Assembly: GCF_020509005.1 (NCBI RefSeq)
Contig: NC_063012.1
Span: forward strand, 4,402,001 to 4,466,000
Direction of reading: 5' to 3'
DNA length: 64,000 nt
Source of the DNA: Fulvia fulva
Taxonomy: Eukaryota > Ascomycota > Dothideomycetes > Mycosphaerellales > Mycosphaerellaceae
Numbering within the stretch: the first letter of the stretch is position 1; the number at the start of each line of letters is the position of its first letter. The notes under the pieces were generated by a model, which had not been told where the DNA came from, did no database searches, and was given only the letters and a program-made list of their open reading frames with translations. The translations under genes and the position numbers were made by a program. Shown here piece after piece: positions 47,501-59,255 of this stretch.

Positions 47501-49435
47501 AGTCCTGGTTAACCCAGCATCTGGTGACCTTCTGCTGCAGGTCATGTGATGCAAAGCACAGGTCAATAGTGCTTGAGCTTGCTCTCTGTGACCAGGTAGT
47601 TAGGCCCTTTGGGGTAACTAGGTGCATGTTGTTGCTTTGGGTAGTGGAGAGGAGTCTGTTAGCTAGGAAGTGATGGGCAGGTGCAAAGTCTGATCCCCAT
47701 GTAGGATGGTGCAAGTTGAAGTCTCCCAGCACGATGTGTTGGGAGTCACTCTGCAAGATGTCTGGCAGCTGTTGTAGTGTGCCTAGCTAGGTGCTGCTTC
47801 TAGAGCTGGGGGTGGGTTGTATACACTGTAGATGTGGATGCTGCCTTAGTTGGTGTTGAGTCTGACTAAGGTGATGTCTTCCCCTTCCTGTTGGATTTGT
47901 TCCCAGCTGTCTGTTGCCATCTCTTTACTGATGTATATACATGTTCTAGGGGTGCCTTGTTTGGCTAGGAGTGTGTGATACCTTGGGTCGTTAGTAGTAG
48001 ATGGTCTGTTAGATTTGCTGTTGATCTAAGGTTCCTAGACTGCAATGACTAGGTGTTTCTTTAGGTCCAGTGCTTAGAGAAAGCTTCTCTAGACCTTGTG
48101 CTGGCTTTTGTTGACATTATACTAGATAGTGGTAAGATTGGGTGTCTCAATTATGACTTATCTATGCTAGTCTCCTGCTGGTCTTCTCGTGCTTCCTGCT
48201 GCTGGCTGCTATTTGGGATTGTGGTAAGGTTGAGCCTGCTTTGTGACGGGTCTCTTCCTGCAACTATAATTGATTTTGGTCTACCTATGGCAGGGTGGCC
48301 TTAGGCCTGTGTGGTCTCTTCTGTTCTGCCTCTTTTTAGAGGGTTGTAGACAGTCCTTAGGGGTTCTTGGGTGATTGTCCCTGTCTAGAATCTGATAGGG
48401 GTGTTGATCCTGGCTTCTCTTGCCCTCCTCTTTGCCTCAATCCTGGCTGTGCAGTCTTAGGACCAGGAAGGGTGTTTCTTTCCACAGCATGCACATCTGG
48501 CTTCACTCTTTAGGGCTGTGCAATTCTGTACTTTGTGGCTACTAGCACAGTAGGAACAAGTGTCCTTTTGGCTTGGGCATCTAGTAGAGATATGACCATA
48601 CTGTTAGCACTTGAAACATTGTAGTAGTCTGTAGGTGCTTCTATAGATTTCTGTGTCCATTCTTTCACATTCCTAGAAGATGCCCTTATTAAGCACGGTA
48701 TTTGCCTGTTCTATAGTGCCTATCTAGAGCACTAGAGAAGACTCTCTCTTTGTGTCCTTTGTCTTTCTGTTGACCTATGCTGCTTTTGTGATCTGTAGCC
48801 CTAGGTATATAGCCTGGTTCTGGTCCTGCAGCCTCTTAAGGTCTCCTTCAATGTCAAACTTTGTGGTCATCCTATAGGCAATAACCATATTTTGTTGGTG
48901 TGAGACCTTAGCCGTCTTGCCTAGTTTGACTGTCCACTCCTTCTGTGTCTCTAGCCTCTTCCTGTCTTGCTCCTGTACTGTAAATAGCTTAAGGACACCT
49001 CCCTTCTCTTTCCTGGCTCTAATGATGCCTTGTATCCCAATCTTCTGTATAATCTCCTTGCCTGATAGGCCCTTAATCTCTTTCTGCTCTTGCTGGTCGG
49101 AAATGTAGACCTTGATAGCTGTTTTCTAGGGGGAGGGTTTTGGGATGCAACTGCTGCTCAGGTTGGTTAGCTTAGTTTCTGGCCTTCCTGTGTCCTCTTC
49201 TTTGCTGCTGCTGCTACTGTCCTGTTAATGATCTGTCCTGTTTGGCTCCTTAGAGCCTTTAGCCCTCCAAGGAGCTCCAAAATCATCCCCTTAAGTGCTC
49301 TTTCTAGGTGCTCGCCATCTCCTGCCATTGCCATTGTTTCTGCCTTCCTGCAGACCTCCTTCCACTCGTTACTCTCCTGCTCCTGGTCGTCTCCTGCGAT
49401 CGCTATCATCGTGTCCTCCTTATCTATTAGTACGG
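44575..49435 (-). mobile_element. Tad1-like LINE, lightly RIPed
   Basis: On the minus strand, ORF1 starts near 49,409 (MIAIAGDD) and has cysteine/histidine knuckles at about 48,460-48,640. An endonuclease piece at 47,756-47,412 carries LGDFNLHHPTWG and SSDHLPI. RT pieces are at 46,637-46,410 (APGPD upstream; LLNTLGKLLEKII, QIGGRKQRSTLTAIELI) and 46,217-45,840 (GIPQGSTMSPSLFLLFI, catalytic FVDD). A conserved tail lies at 45,263-44,910. AGAT units mark the 3' end near 44,575, and TTATATAG at 44,567-44,574 and 49,436-49,443 may be the target-site duplication. TAG stops in place of CAG/TGG interrupt both ORFs, but much CpA remains, so RIP was mild. Confidence 0.88.
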
Positions 49436-49443
49436 TTATATAG

Positions 49444-52400
49444 CCCTTAAATATAGAGAGAAGACCCTAAAGTGCCCTTACTACGTAGGCCTATACTAGG
49501 AAAGGGAATGCCTAAAAAAGGAGAGTAGGTATATATACTACGGCCGAAGGTACTTAGCGTATTTAAACTAATACCTAGCTAGAATAGTAGTATAAGAACG
49601 AGCGAGATAAGTAAGGATCTCTATACTAGCTAGGTGACCCTAACGATAGTAGGAGGGACTTACCTTATATAAGGGCTTCGAGCCGAGTAAGAGGAATAGG
49701 GTAGAAGAGACGAATAAGGGAACCTAACCTTAAACGTATCTACCTCCCGGTAGGCCTAGACACCTTAACCGGGCTACTAATAAACTAGGCTAAATACAAA
49801 TCTTTAGGGCGCCCTAGCGGTCCTAGGGCTAGCCGGACAGCGGGATATAGGCTTAGGAGATATAGTAGGTTAGCATAGAAATAGACCTTACGGATAACAA
49901 ATAATACTATACGACGATATTACTATCGTATAGTATAACGTAAATAAAAGTAGGAACAAAGTCTAGCGCTACTTTCTATAAGAGCTAGACCCGCTACGGT
50001 ATTACGTTATTACGGTATAGGAACTATAGATCAACTCCTACGTAGGACTCCTAGCTACTTATAATAACCGGAGATACTATACCGTAATCGCGGGTAAACG
50101 AGGCGTTATCCCGAGGATATATATATACGTAAGTAAGACTATAGACCTTAAGTCGTAGGAGGTTATACTACCGTAGTAGGGTAACCTAGGAGATATAATA
50201 TTAATCTAGATCGATATGATATAAGGCTCTATCTAGATCTATAACGTCTATAACCCGCTACTATAGGGTCGAACGAGTAGGGAACTAGGAACCCTCGCCT
50301 ACCTAGAGCGGACCCTAAGCTAAGACGCGAAGCAAGTACTCCTCGGCGACTTTAACCTCTATTACCTATAGTAGGGACTCGACTTTACTCCCCCGTACGC
50401 GTTTCTAGGGGGGAAGCTACTAGATATAACCGTACGCTACGGAATGGCCTTAGTAACCCTAAAGGGAATAGAGACGTAGAAGGCCCGTATATATATAAGT
50501 ATAATCGACCTATACTTTCTATTACGAGAACTTAAAGAGAGACTAGTCTAATGCCGACCGAACTACGCGCTAGAGGCCTCCTTAGACTATATCTCTATTT
50601 AAACAACGCTAGAGGTAAAGGCGATAGAGGAGCTAGTAAGCGAACTACGCCGTAACTAGAAGAAGGCACGCTAGGACGATATAAGAGACTTCCTAATAGC
50701 GAACCTACCGTAGTATAGGGAACTCGAGACGACAGCTTAGCTAGATTAAGTAGTAGAACAGATTACCTCGGTTATATAGTAAGTAGCGGAATAATATACG
50801 CCGTTACTCCGGTCCTTAACGTAGTAGAAGGCCTTCTAGACCCCTAAATACTCTACGAAGGTAAAGGAGGCTAGAAGGGCAAGGCGATAGTAGACGAAGG
50901 AATATACCTAAGAGACGTAAGAGCAATACTATCGCGCGACATAAGAGAAGAAGGCATAGATTAGACGTAATAAGCTATAGGACTAGAGAGCGACGATCGG
51001 GCTCGTTATAAAAAACCCGGAATAGATATAGAGACTAGCTAAATAGGTACGACTACCTAAAGAGTAACAAACCCCTCACTTCCCTCTAATCGTAGACCGC
51101 AAAGGGGTTGCCTAGACTACGCTCCGGGGTAAGACAAAAGTATTAGCCGACTATTTCTTTTTAACGTAAGTAGAGGTAGACCTTACGGATATCGACCCGA
51201 GTATATACCCGGAACCCCTAGATATAGATTAGGCGGTTGGCTCTAATATAGAAATAGGAGTTATAAGTAAGCTAAAAGGACGAAAAGCCCTAGGCCTAGA
51301 TAGGATACTAAATATACTACTAAAAGAGTATAGAGAAGAGATTGCGCCGAGCCTTATAAACCTATTTACCGCGTACCTACGGCTAGGGTATTACCTATAG
51401 CCGTATAGAGAGTCGATAATAGTAGTGCTACGTAAACTATAAAAGGAGGACTATACTTAGCTTAAATCGTAGAGGCTAATCGTACTCCTAAATACAATAG
51501 AGAAGGTCCTAGAGAAGATAGTAGCCTAGAGACTTACGTAGCTAGCCGAGGATAACTACGTACTCCTAGTAACACAGATAGGGAGAAGAAGCTAGCGATC
51601 GATACTAATAGTAATAGAGCTAATTACGGAGCGAATTGAGACTCTCTAGTACTACGGTAAGAACCGAGCGGCGTCCTTACTATCCCTAAATCGTAGGAGC
51701 CTTCAATAACGTCTTATACTAAAGGCTATTATATATCCTATAATAGAAAGGCATCCCTTAGTAGGTAACAAAGTTCGTCTACTCCTTTCTCTAGGAACGG
51801 ACAATATACCTAGTCCTAGGGAGGTATACGTCTAACCCGGTAAAGGTAGAGGCTAGAATACCTTAGGGATCTACTCTCTCCCCTATTCTATTTCTAATAT
51901 TTATGTCTGATCTAATTCCCCTACTTACCTCTCCCTAAACCTTAGTATTAGGATTCGTAGACGATATAAACATTCTAGCCTAGTTAGACTCTATAGAGAA
52001 GAACTATTGCCTCCTTAAGAATAGGTATAAGAAATACGAGGAGTAGGTAAAGAAGTATAGTACCCGGTTCGCCCCTAAAAAGTACTAGCTTATATACTTT
52101 AGTAAAGCAAGAACGTACTATAATATAAAGGCGGCGGTAAGAATCTAAGGCTACGAGACTAAGCTATTAGCGGAGCTACGAGTACTAGAGATCTAGCTCG
52201 ACCCGAAGCTAAGCTAGAACGTATAGATTAAGAAAGCCTAGAGTCGAGCGTAAGTTAACGAAGCCTCGATAAAGAGGCTTACGGCGTCTATATAGAGAGT
52301 AATATTCGATAAGGTAAGGGTAATATATAAGGCGATTGTCTAACTAGCTATATTATACGGGGTATAGATTTAGGTTATAGGAGGCGTAGGTAAGCCGATC

Positions 52401-52625
52401 TCGAAACGGATAGAGTAACTCCTAAATAGGGTATAGGTAGGTAACCTACGTAGAATACTAGGGGTATATAAGATAACCTTAATAAGTACGGTAGAAATAG
52501 AGAGGGGAATACTACTAATTAGCTAATATATCCGGGGAATAAGAATTTAATACGCGGTAAAGACAATAGATTACCTAGTATAAACTACGATTATTACGGC
52601 CCTAGGCCTAGTAAATAGATAGCTA
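49444..52625 (+). mobile_element. Heavily RIPed, 5'-truncated Tad1-like LINE
   Basis: A degraded endonuclease domain lies at about 50,000-50,620 and RT at about 51,290-52,200, including a GxKALGLDRIL-like block and FVDDINILA near 51,955. Little room remains upstream for ORF1 (about 450 bp), so the 5' part is missing or displaced. Stops and indels are dense. The 3' end is lost where Gypsy sequence begins at about 52,626. Confidence 0.8.
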
Positions 52626-54910
52626 GTACGTAGGTCACGTGACCGCGCGCACTAGCGTAACACCTCGGCTTATATATAGCCTCGGCGTACCTCGCGCTCC
52701 TTTTTCCTACGTATCTAGCTACTTTGTATTAATACGATTATAAACCGTTATACTTAGCTAGGTCTCTTTATCCGTAGAAGAACTACGACGGGATCTATAA
52801 GAGTATAGATTATTAATAACCGTAATAAGATATTACGGCGTACGTTAGAAAAAACGTACGACTCGGTATAAGAGACTACTACCTTAGGCTAAGTAGTACC
52901 TAATATAGTACGCCCTTAAAGATAGCGAGGCTCGCTACTAGCTATATAACTAGTAGTATAGCGCGAGTCTATATATAATATATAGACTTAAGGATAGATA
53001 TAGTAGTAGTAGTAGACTACCGACGACGCCTTATAGTATAAACTCGAGAGCTTATAGCGACTAGTCACCGACCTACCGCCTAAGTTTAACCTATACGACC
53101 TTCTTTCTAATAACGAGATCTAGAATATCGATAGTATAGCTACGGCGGTAGTTAACTACGACGACGACGGCGCTACCGAAGAAGGCGAAGGAGAGGAAGG
53201 TAAGACATAATAATAAGTCGCGAAGACCCTCCGAATCCCCGTTAACGACCTCCTATAACTCGATACTAATTAACTCGTTAAGCTCGTATAGAAGCCCGAG
53301 ACGGCCGCGGCTATCTACTTTATCCTACGACGTAGGGAGTAAGAGTATAAGAATGTAATATAAATAGTAACTATACTCTAAGAGCAATTAGGTAAAGCCG
53401 GGCAAGAGCTTAGGAGATAGAAGAGTCACGATTAGTAGATACGTAACGAGTACGATATACTAGTTAAGGATCGCGATATATAGAAGATATAGAAGGAGGA
53501 TACTATTAAGTACCGCGACGCTTTCTAGAAGGACCTAGGTACGGTACGAGGAGAAATAGATTAGGCTAAGTAATAGTTTACTTAGGTCTAGTAAGAACTT
53601 AATAACCTAAAGGCCTAGCCTAGAGCATCCTTAAGTATAGTAATGACCGCTAAGATTAGCTCGCTTACTATAAAGAACGACATCCTAAAGAAGTAAGTAA
53701 AGGAGGTACTTTAGTAGTTATCTAATAACGACTCGAAGATTAAGGCCCTCGAATTTGACCTTAATATATATAATATAGAAGCCTAGACCTATTAGAGCGA
53801 AATCGAGTAGCTTAATAAGTCGTAGTAAACTTAGGTAGATAACCTTAAGAAGTAACTCGACGACCGCCGAGGCCGCTCTCGAGTACGATCCTTACTATCT
53901 CGCGCTATATTATAGCGCCGTACTATATAAAACGGCCGAACCCTATCTAAGGATAAGAATAATAATAGTAGAGCTAGTAGAGCTAGTAATAAGGACCGCG
54001 GTAATAAGTACAAGGATAAGGCAGCTCGCCGTACTACTAGAAAGAAAGCTAAGAAGTCTATACGTAAGCTAGATAATAGTAACGACTTCGATCTATTATC
54101 TAATAAGTTAGAGGAGGCCTCGGAGTCGGATAGCGATACTCGTACTTATTACCGCTCTTCTAAGAAGAAGCTAGTCTACGACTTCGAGTCTCTAGTTAAG
54201 TACAATCCGGACCTTAGCTAGCCCTTTAAGACTTAGCGTAGTATAGATAAGCCTAAGAAGTTTGTCGGTACTATTAATAGTAAGCTATCTAGACCTACCC
54301 TCGAGAAGTTCTTCTCCGAGTTAGAGACTATTATCGACTATATAGTCTTCCGTAATAAGAAGGTAGTACTTAAGTTCGTATACGACTTACTAGCCTCGCT
54401 AGATAACGCCTAGGAGTTAGTTAGACCTAAGATCCCTACTATCTTAGGAAGCCTAACTAGTAGTAAGAAGACGTATAAGGGCATTAACGACCTAATTAAG
54501 GAACTTACTAAGCGATATAGAGACCGTAACCTAGTTAGTAGGGCTCGTAACCGCCTAAATAATCTTAAGATAGATAATAAGGATAGCTTCTAGACCTTCT
54601 TCTCTAAGTAGCGCTAGAATACTAATATCCTAGGCCTTAAGGGTAAAGATGTAATAGATAATCTATAACGTACGCTAACTATCCGCTACCTTAATAAGTA
54701 TCTTAACTTCCGACCCTTAACGATAACTAAGATAATCGATAACCTCTATTAAGTAGACGAAGACTTTAAGATCCTTAACGCTCTATACCCGCGCTCCGAG
54801 AAGCTAAAGAACAATAAGAAGGATAGTAAGAATAAGGACGGTAAGGATAAGGACGATAAGCTAGTAGGCCTAGGCTAGGGCTTAGGCTCTAATAAGCTAA
54901 CCCGTAAGGC
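52626..54910 (+). mobile_element. RIPed Gypsy fragment with LTR-like start and gag region
   Basis: The first ~200 bp contain GGTCACGTGACC and CCTCGCGCTCC words that resemble the LTR of the intact element at 56,809, so it may start in an LTR; the limits are uncertain. About 53,000-54,860 on the plus strand reads as a gag-like protein with a long charged helical part, then an LEKFFSELETIIDY-like capsid segment near 54,300, broken by many stops. No pol follows: it is cut by the minus-strand LTR at 54,911. Confidence 0.65.
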
Positions 54911-56808
54911 TATTACAAGTAGGTATAAGTACGTAGTCGGGTAAGGTATAAGTCGAATAGATGTTCTATCTAAGGGAGGCGCGGAGGGCGCGAGAGTTAT
55001 ATACGGGCGCTAAGCCGCTAGTCGGATTAGTTAGCGGGCGCGAGGTCTAGGTACGTACCCGCGGGTTTAAGTAAATATACGCCGGTACGGTAACACTACC
55101 TCCCCCCTCTTAGAGTGCGCTCCGGAGCACTCTCCTCTCCTCTTATATCTATCGTATCTATTACATCTCTTATTACCTTCGTAAACACCTTATTATCTAT
55201 AGACTATACGTATCGCTCTCTTTCTTATAAGCCCGGAGGCCTCGTTCTACCGGTATTAGAGCTATCGCTACTTATACTAGTTAGCGCGCTATACGTATAC
55301 CTATAGTATTCTTATTCGGTATCTAGTCTATAGGTAGTTAAAAACTAGGTAGCTTAGTCGCTCTCGGGTACTTATAGTAAAAGTCGGCTACGGAGGCGGC
55401 GGTAGTCTCGATAACCTAGTCCGTAGCTTTATAGGATAGCCTATTATATCTTATATATTTTACTAAGTATCCCTAATATAGCTACTTACCTCCTACCGGT
55501 ATTAGTCCTCGCGGCTATCTCTTCTTATAGCCTAGAATCCGCTTAACTTCTAATTAATCGGGTTCGGTAGGATCGGCTTTATATTGTTCGTCGTCGACAA
55601 TTCGGATCGGTAGTAGTACGGGTTATGTCTGTCCTATAACCGGCGGATAAACTAGTATAAGAAGGTATAAGTAGAAGCGATTATCGATATTTAAAGTAGG
55701 TAGGAGCTCTACTTTATAAGTATTGCCCGGTAGTACCTCCGTAATTACGTACGGTCTAGACTACTTTACGTCTATCTTACGAGAAGGTCTCTCTATCGTC
55801 TAGTTCTTAGTACTTACCTATACTTCGTCGCCTTCGGCGTACCGTAGTATAGGTGTACGCGTCTAGTTTACGTACTTAGCTTAGACTACTTATACTAAGG
55901 CTATCTACTACCGTAAGTATTAGTATATCTCTTATATCTTAGCCGTAAACTTGTCCGCGGACTCGGCGTCTAGTCGCTATTTATATAGCATTAGTAGTAT
56001 AGGCAAGTCTAAGTCGAACTTAGAGAACCTTAGATTACGCCTAGTATTAGTATAGAACGGCGAGACGCCTATTATTACGGACACTATATTGTTTGCTATA
56101 AACTTAGCTAATAGAGTCTAATCTAGCTAGTCGTCCTAGGTATAGTTAAGAAAGATACGTAGGTATTGCTCTATTACTTTATTCGTGTTCTCCGACTATC
56201 TATCTATTTCTAGGTAGAACGACGAAGATAGCTTTCGATTAATACTAAGTAGCGCGTATATCCTACGCTAGAATATAGAAACCTATTACGTACTACGATC
56301 CGAGATAATAGACTTCGGGAGCCTATGTCTACTAAACACGTACTTAAGGAATACTAGTACGTAATGCTCTACTATTATCGAGGTGATAGGAATGATATAT
56401 CGCTCCTTAGTTAGGCGGTATATAACGGTTATAATGTTCTCGTATGTTTATCCGTCGACTACGCTTATTCCCTTCGGTAGTTTAACTACGAAGTCAATAG
56501 AGATATCCTCCTAAGTACTAAATAGTACTAGTAGCGGTCTTAATAGCCCTAGGTACTAGATATTAGTGTTCTTATTCGTACGGTAAGCGCGGTAGGCACG
56601 TATATAGCTCTTAATAAATCGTACGATACCTAGCTAGGTATAGTTACGAGCTACTAATTTATACGTCTTCTCGTCCCCTAAGTAACTAGCTACTATATAG
56701 TCGTAGAAAGCCTATACGATACGAGTACGTACCGGGATTTCACCTTTATCTAGATTGTCTTCTAACTCCGGAGGAACGAATAGGCTATAACTACTATATA
56801 TATTCTTA
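54911..56808 (-). mobile_element. RIPed Gypsy fragment: 3' LTR, chromodomain/integrase part of pol
   Basis: The 185-bp LTR at 54,911-55,095 equals the one at 21,095-21,279. On the minus strand a purine tract (AGAGGGGGGAGG) directly precedes its start, so this is a 3' LTR. Integrase remnants run from about 56,800 to 55,700, including an RHRLPKSIISDR-like block near 56,320. The intact Gypsy at 56,809 interrupts this element; the remainder of pol is expected beyond the window. Confidence 0.8.
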
Positions 56809-56992
56809 TGTCACGGGCAGCCCGCGACCCCTCACTGTAGCTGCGTCGGCCCGGCTGAACCGCGGACCTTCTGCATCGGGTTAGCGCGGCTTGGCTTTAC
56901 TTTATAACTTCGCCGCGCCTCGCGCTCCTCTTTCGTAGCTTCGTAGAACAACAACTATCTCATTCGGACCCTATGGTACGCGCGCCCTTACA
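56809..56992 (+). repeat. 5' LTR of the intact Gypsy element
   Basis: It starts TGTCACGGGCAG; the end is set at the TTACA at 56,988-56,992 because an LTR should close with CA. Only the first 154 bases can be checked against the right LTR. I could not name a primer tRNA for the following bases. Confidence 0.8.
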
Positions 56993-57128
56993 GTTTGTTC
57001 TACCTTACTACCCAGATCGCGGATCTAGGTAAGGGACGCGTAACAACAGGAACAGACAGAACCGCAGAACTCGAGAACGCGCAGAGCCGCATCAGAACAC
57101 AGAACACGGTAAGGCGCACAGCGCGCAG

Positions 57129-59255
57129 ATGCCTAGAGAACGCAACGCGGCGACACCATCAGCAGGTGGTCGCGCGCTCGTAGACAGTCAGGATACAGGC
57201 ACCGTCACGCCTCCCCCGAACCCAGACAACATGACTTCACAAACAGCGAACGGCGGCATGCGACCGCCACCTAAGCCTAAGGGCAAAAGCAAGCAGCGCA
57301 CATCTCTTTTCCCCGACCTCTCCTCTTTTCCTCAGAGTCAGACACAGGACGACAACCGGCGGGTCACAGTAGACACCGGTGTCGCGCTACAACAAGAGAT
57401 TGATAAAGCTTACCAGAAGGCCTTCGAGCGAGAAGAAGGTGGTGAGATTGACTTTACAGAACTGTTCGAGTTCAAGCTCGAAGAGAACCCAGGCGGCGAC
57501 CCAGACGAGGTGTATCTATCACTCGACGAGGCAGAACACATTCTCGCATCCGAATACCAGAATGTCACCCCAGACAACCTCACGACCCTTGCATCCCAAC
57601 ACCCGAAGACCACCCACGACTTCGTGCTACAAGCAGTCAACACGGCAATTACTAAGGGCAGACAACTCGATGTAATGGAGCGAGCCAACGACCTCCAGAA
57701 CACCCAGTACACCACGCTGTACACCGAATACGACCGCATCTACAAGATGCTGCGAAGTGAAGAGCTTGTCACACAGAAAATGGCAGCAGATCTCAAGAGC
57801 AAGAAGGATTGCGACCCAGCTAAGTTGCAAGAGCTGGGGAAGAAATACAAGGAAGCCAACAACCTGTGCAAGCAGTTCAGCGAGATCTGCGAGAAGGAGA
57901 AGAAGAAGGCACAAGATGCTGAGGCGAAGAACCAGGCCCTACAACAAGAAGTCGATGACCTGAAGGCTCGGCTTGAGGCAGGAGACACCACACAGAACGG
58001 AGGTAGGGGCCGCTCAGGCCGCCGACCCTCTCGTTCCCGCCCACGCGAGACCTCACTCGAGCAGCTATTGCGTAGGTATCGCGAAGCTGCTGGTGGAGGG
58101 GGCGGTGGCGGTGGTGGTGATAACGATAACGATGGAGACGACGATGACCGTGGCGACAATGGCCGAGGACGTGACAACGACCGTCCGCGACCAGGACCCA
58201 ACAACAGTCGTGACTCGAGAATGCGCAACACCCGCACCCAGACACCACTGGTTGACCTTCCAGAACGTCTCTTCACCATTGACCGCACCCTCACTCGCGG
58301 CATGGAGATCGGCAAGGGTGTGCCCGACCCTAAGCACTTCAAGAACGATGACGACCCCAATTTCGACAGCTGGTACAGCAGTGTTCTCCTAAAGCTGACT
58401 GTAGCAACCTTCCGCACTGAGGCAGATGGTCTGCGCTTCGTGTATGGGTGGACACAAGGTGATCCTCAGCGAAGCATCAAGCCGAGGATCCCTGTGCCTG
58501 GACAGCAGTCCTTCAACGAGTTCAAGACTGGAGAAGAGTTATTAGACTGGATGACACGCCAATATGGCACACGCAATGAGGGAACCAAGGCTATGGTTGA
58601 CATTGCTACCTGCAAGCAAGAACAAGGCGAAACCTTTGTAGCCTTCCATGCCCGCTACTCGAAGTTGCGCGCCTGGATGTCATGGACCGATGAGACCGAG
58701 CTCATGCTGTTCCGTAACCGACTGAACCGCAAGTACTTCATCAAGACCTTCGGCGACCGCGAAGTCGACCGCCGCCTAGACAGCATGCAAGACGTTATCG
58801 AGGAGTGCACCGCACTGGACGAGAGTTTCTACGAGACAGATCGACTATACCCGCAGAAGGAGCGCCCCCGGGGCAATGGCAACTCGAACAGCAATGGCGG
58901 CCAGAACAACCAGAACAACGGCAACGCAGTTGCTAGTGCCGCTGCCGGTGTAGCAGGTGCCTTGGTACAGCGCCCACTACAGTACGCTGGTACCAAGAAG
59001 AAGGAGGATCTGCCGACACATCTACAGAACCTGCCTACGCTCAACCGTGAGCAGCGCGAAGACCTTAAGAAGCAGGGTAAGTGCTACCGCTGCCGTACAG
59101 GTTCTCACGTGTCGACCAACCCTGAATGCCCAATGTATGGGTACGATGGCGACTATCGCCCACCGCGTCCACGCAATACCACGCCGAATCCGAACGCGAA
59201 CCTCAGTTCCCTAGCCGCCGATCCGCGGCAGGGAAATGGCACGACCGCTGCCTAA
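57129..59255 (+). CDS. gag: Gag protein of the intact Gypsy element
   Basis: Gag forms the virus-like particle that packages element RNA. The 708-residue frame starts at ATG 57,129. Residues 1-70 are Pro/Ser-rich. A long coiled coil with heptad-like Lys/Glu/Gln lies at about 190-290, followed by an Arg-rich SGRRPSRSRPRET patch, a run of ten Gly, and an Asp/Asn/Arg-rich segment. The capsid-type domain covers about 380-590 (DDDPNFDSWYSSVLLKL, GEELLDWMTRQYGTR, FVAFHARYSKL). A single zinc knuckle at about 652-667 reads C-x2-C-x4-H-x6-C, two residues longer than the usual last spacing. The frame ends at TAA 59,253-59,255, just after a slippery heptamer that leads into pol. Confidence 0.92.
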   Translation: MPRERNAATPSAGGRALVDSQDTGTVTPPPNPDNMTSQTANGGMRPPPKPKGKSKQRTSLFPDLSSFPQSQTQDDNRRVTVDTGVALQQEIDKAYQKAFEREEGGEIDFTELFEFKLEENPGGDPDEVYLSLDEAEHILASEYQNVTPDNLTTLASQHPKTTHDFVLQAVNTAITKGRQLDVMERANDLQNTQYTTLYTEYDRIYKMLRSEELVTQKMAADLKSKKDCDPAKLQELGKKYKEANNLCKQFSEICEKEKKKAQDAEAKNQALQQEVDDLKARLEAGDTTQNGGRGRSGRRPSRSRPRETSLEQLLRRYREAAGGGGGGGGGDNDNDGDDDDRGDNGRGRDNDRPRPGPNNSRDSRMRNTRTQTPLVDLPERLFTIDRTLTRGMEIGKGVPDPKHFKNDDDPNFDSWYSSVLLKLTVATFRTEADGLRFVYGWTQGDPQRSIKPRIPVPGQQSFNEFKTGEELLDWMTRQYGTRNEGTKAMVDIATCKQEQGETFVAFHARYSKLRAWMSWTDETELMLFRNRLNRKYFIKTFGDREVDRRLDSMQDVIEECTALDESFYETDRLYPQKERPRGNGNSNSNGGQNNQNNGNAVASAAAGVAGALVQRPLQYAGTKKKEDLPTHLQNLPTLNREQREDLKKQGKCYRCRTGSHVSTNPECPMYGYDGDYRPPRPRNTTPNPNANLSSLAADPRQGNGTTAA

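Noticed and set aside
55111..55133. Hairpin around GCTCCGGAGC next to the purine tract of the minus-strand Gypsy
   Set aside because: Short GC-rich palindrome with an unpaired GC bulge in RIPed DNA; no support for a function.
56995..57183. 62-codon frame overlapping the start of gag, possible upstream ORF
   Set aside because: Its first codon is TTG, not ATG, and it has no recognisable content.
57740..58417. 225-codon minus-strand frame opposite gag
   Set aside because: It mirrors the Gly/Asp/Arg-rich gag codons and gives an Arg/Ser/Pro-rich nonsense protein.
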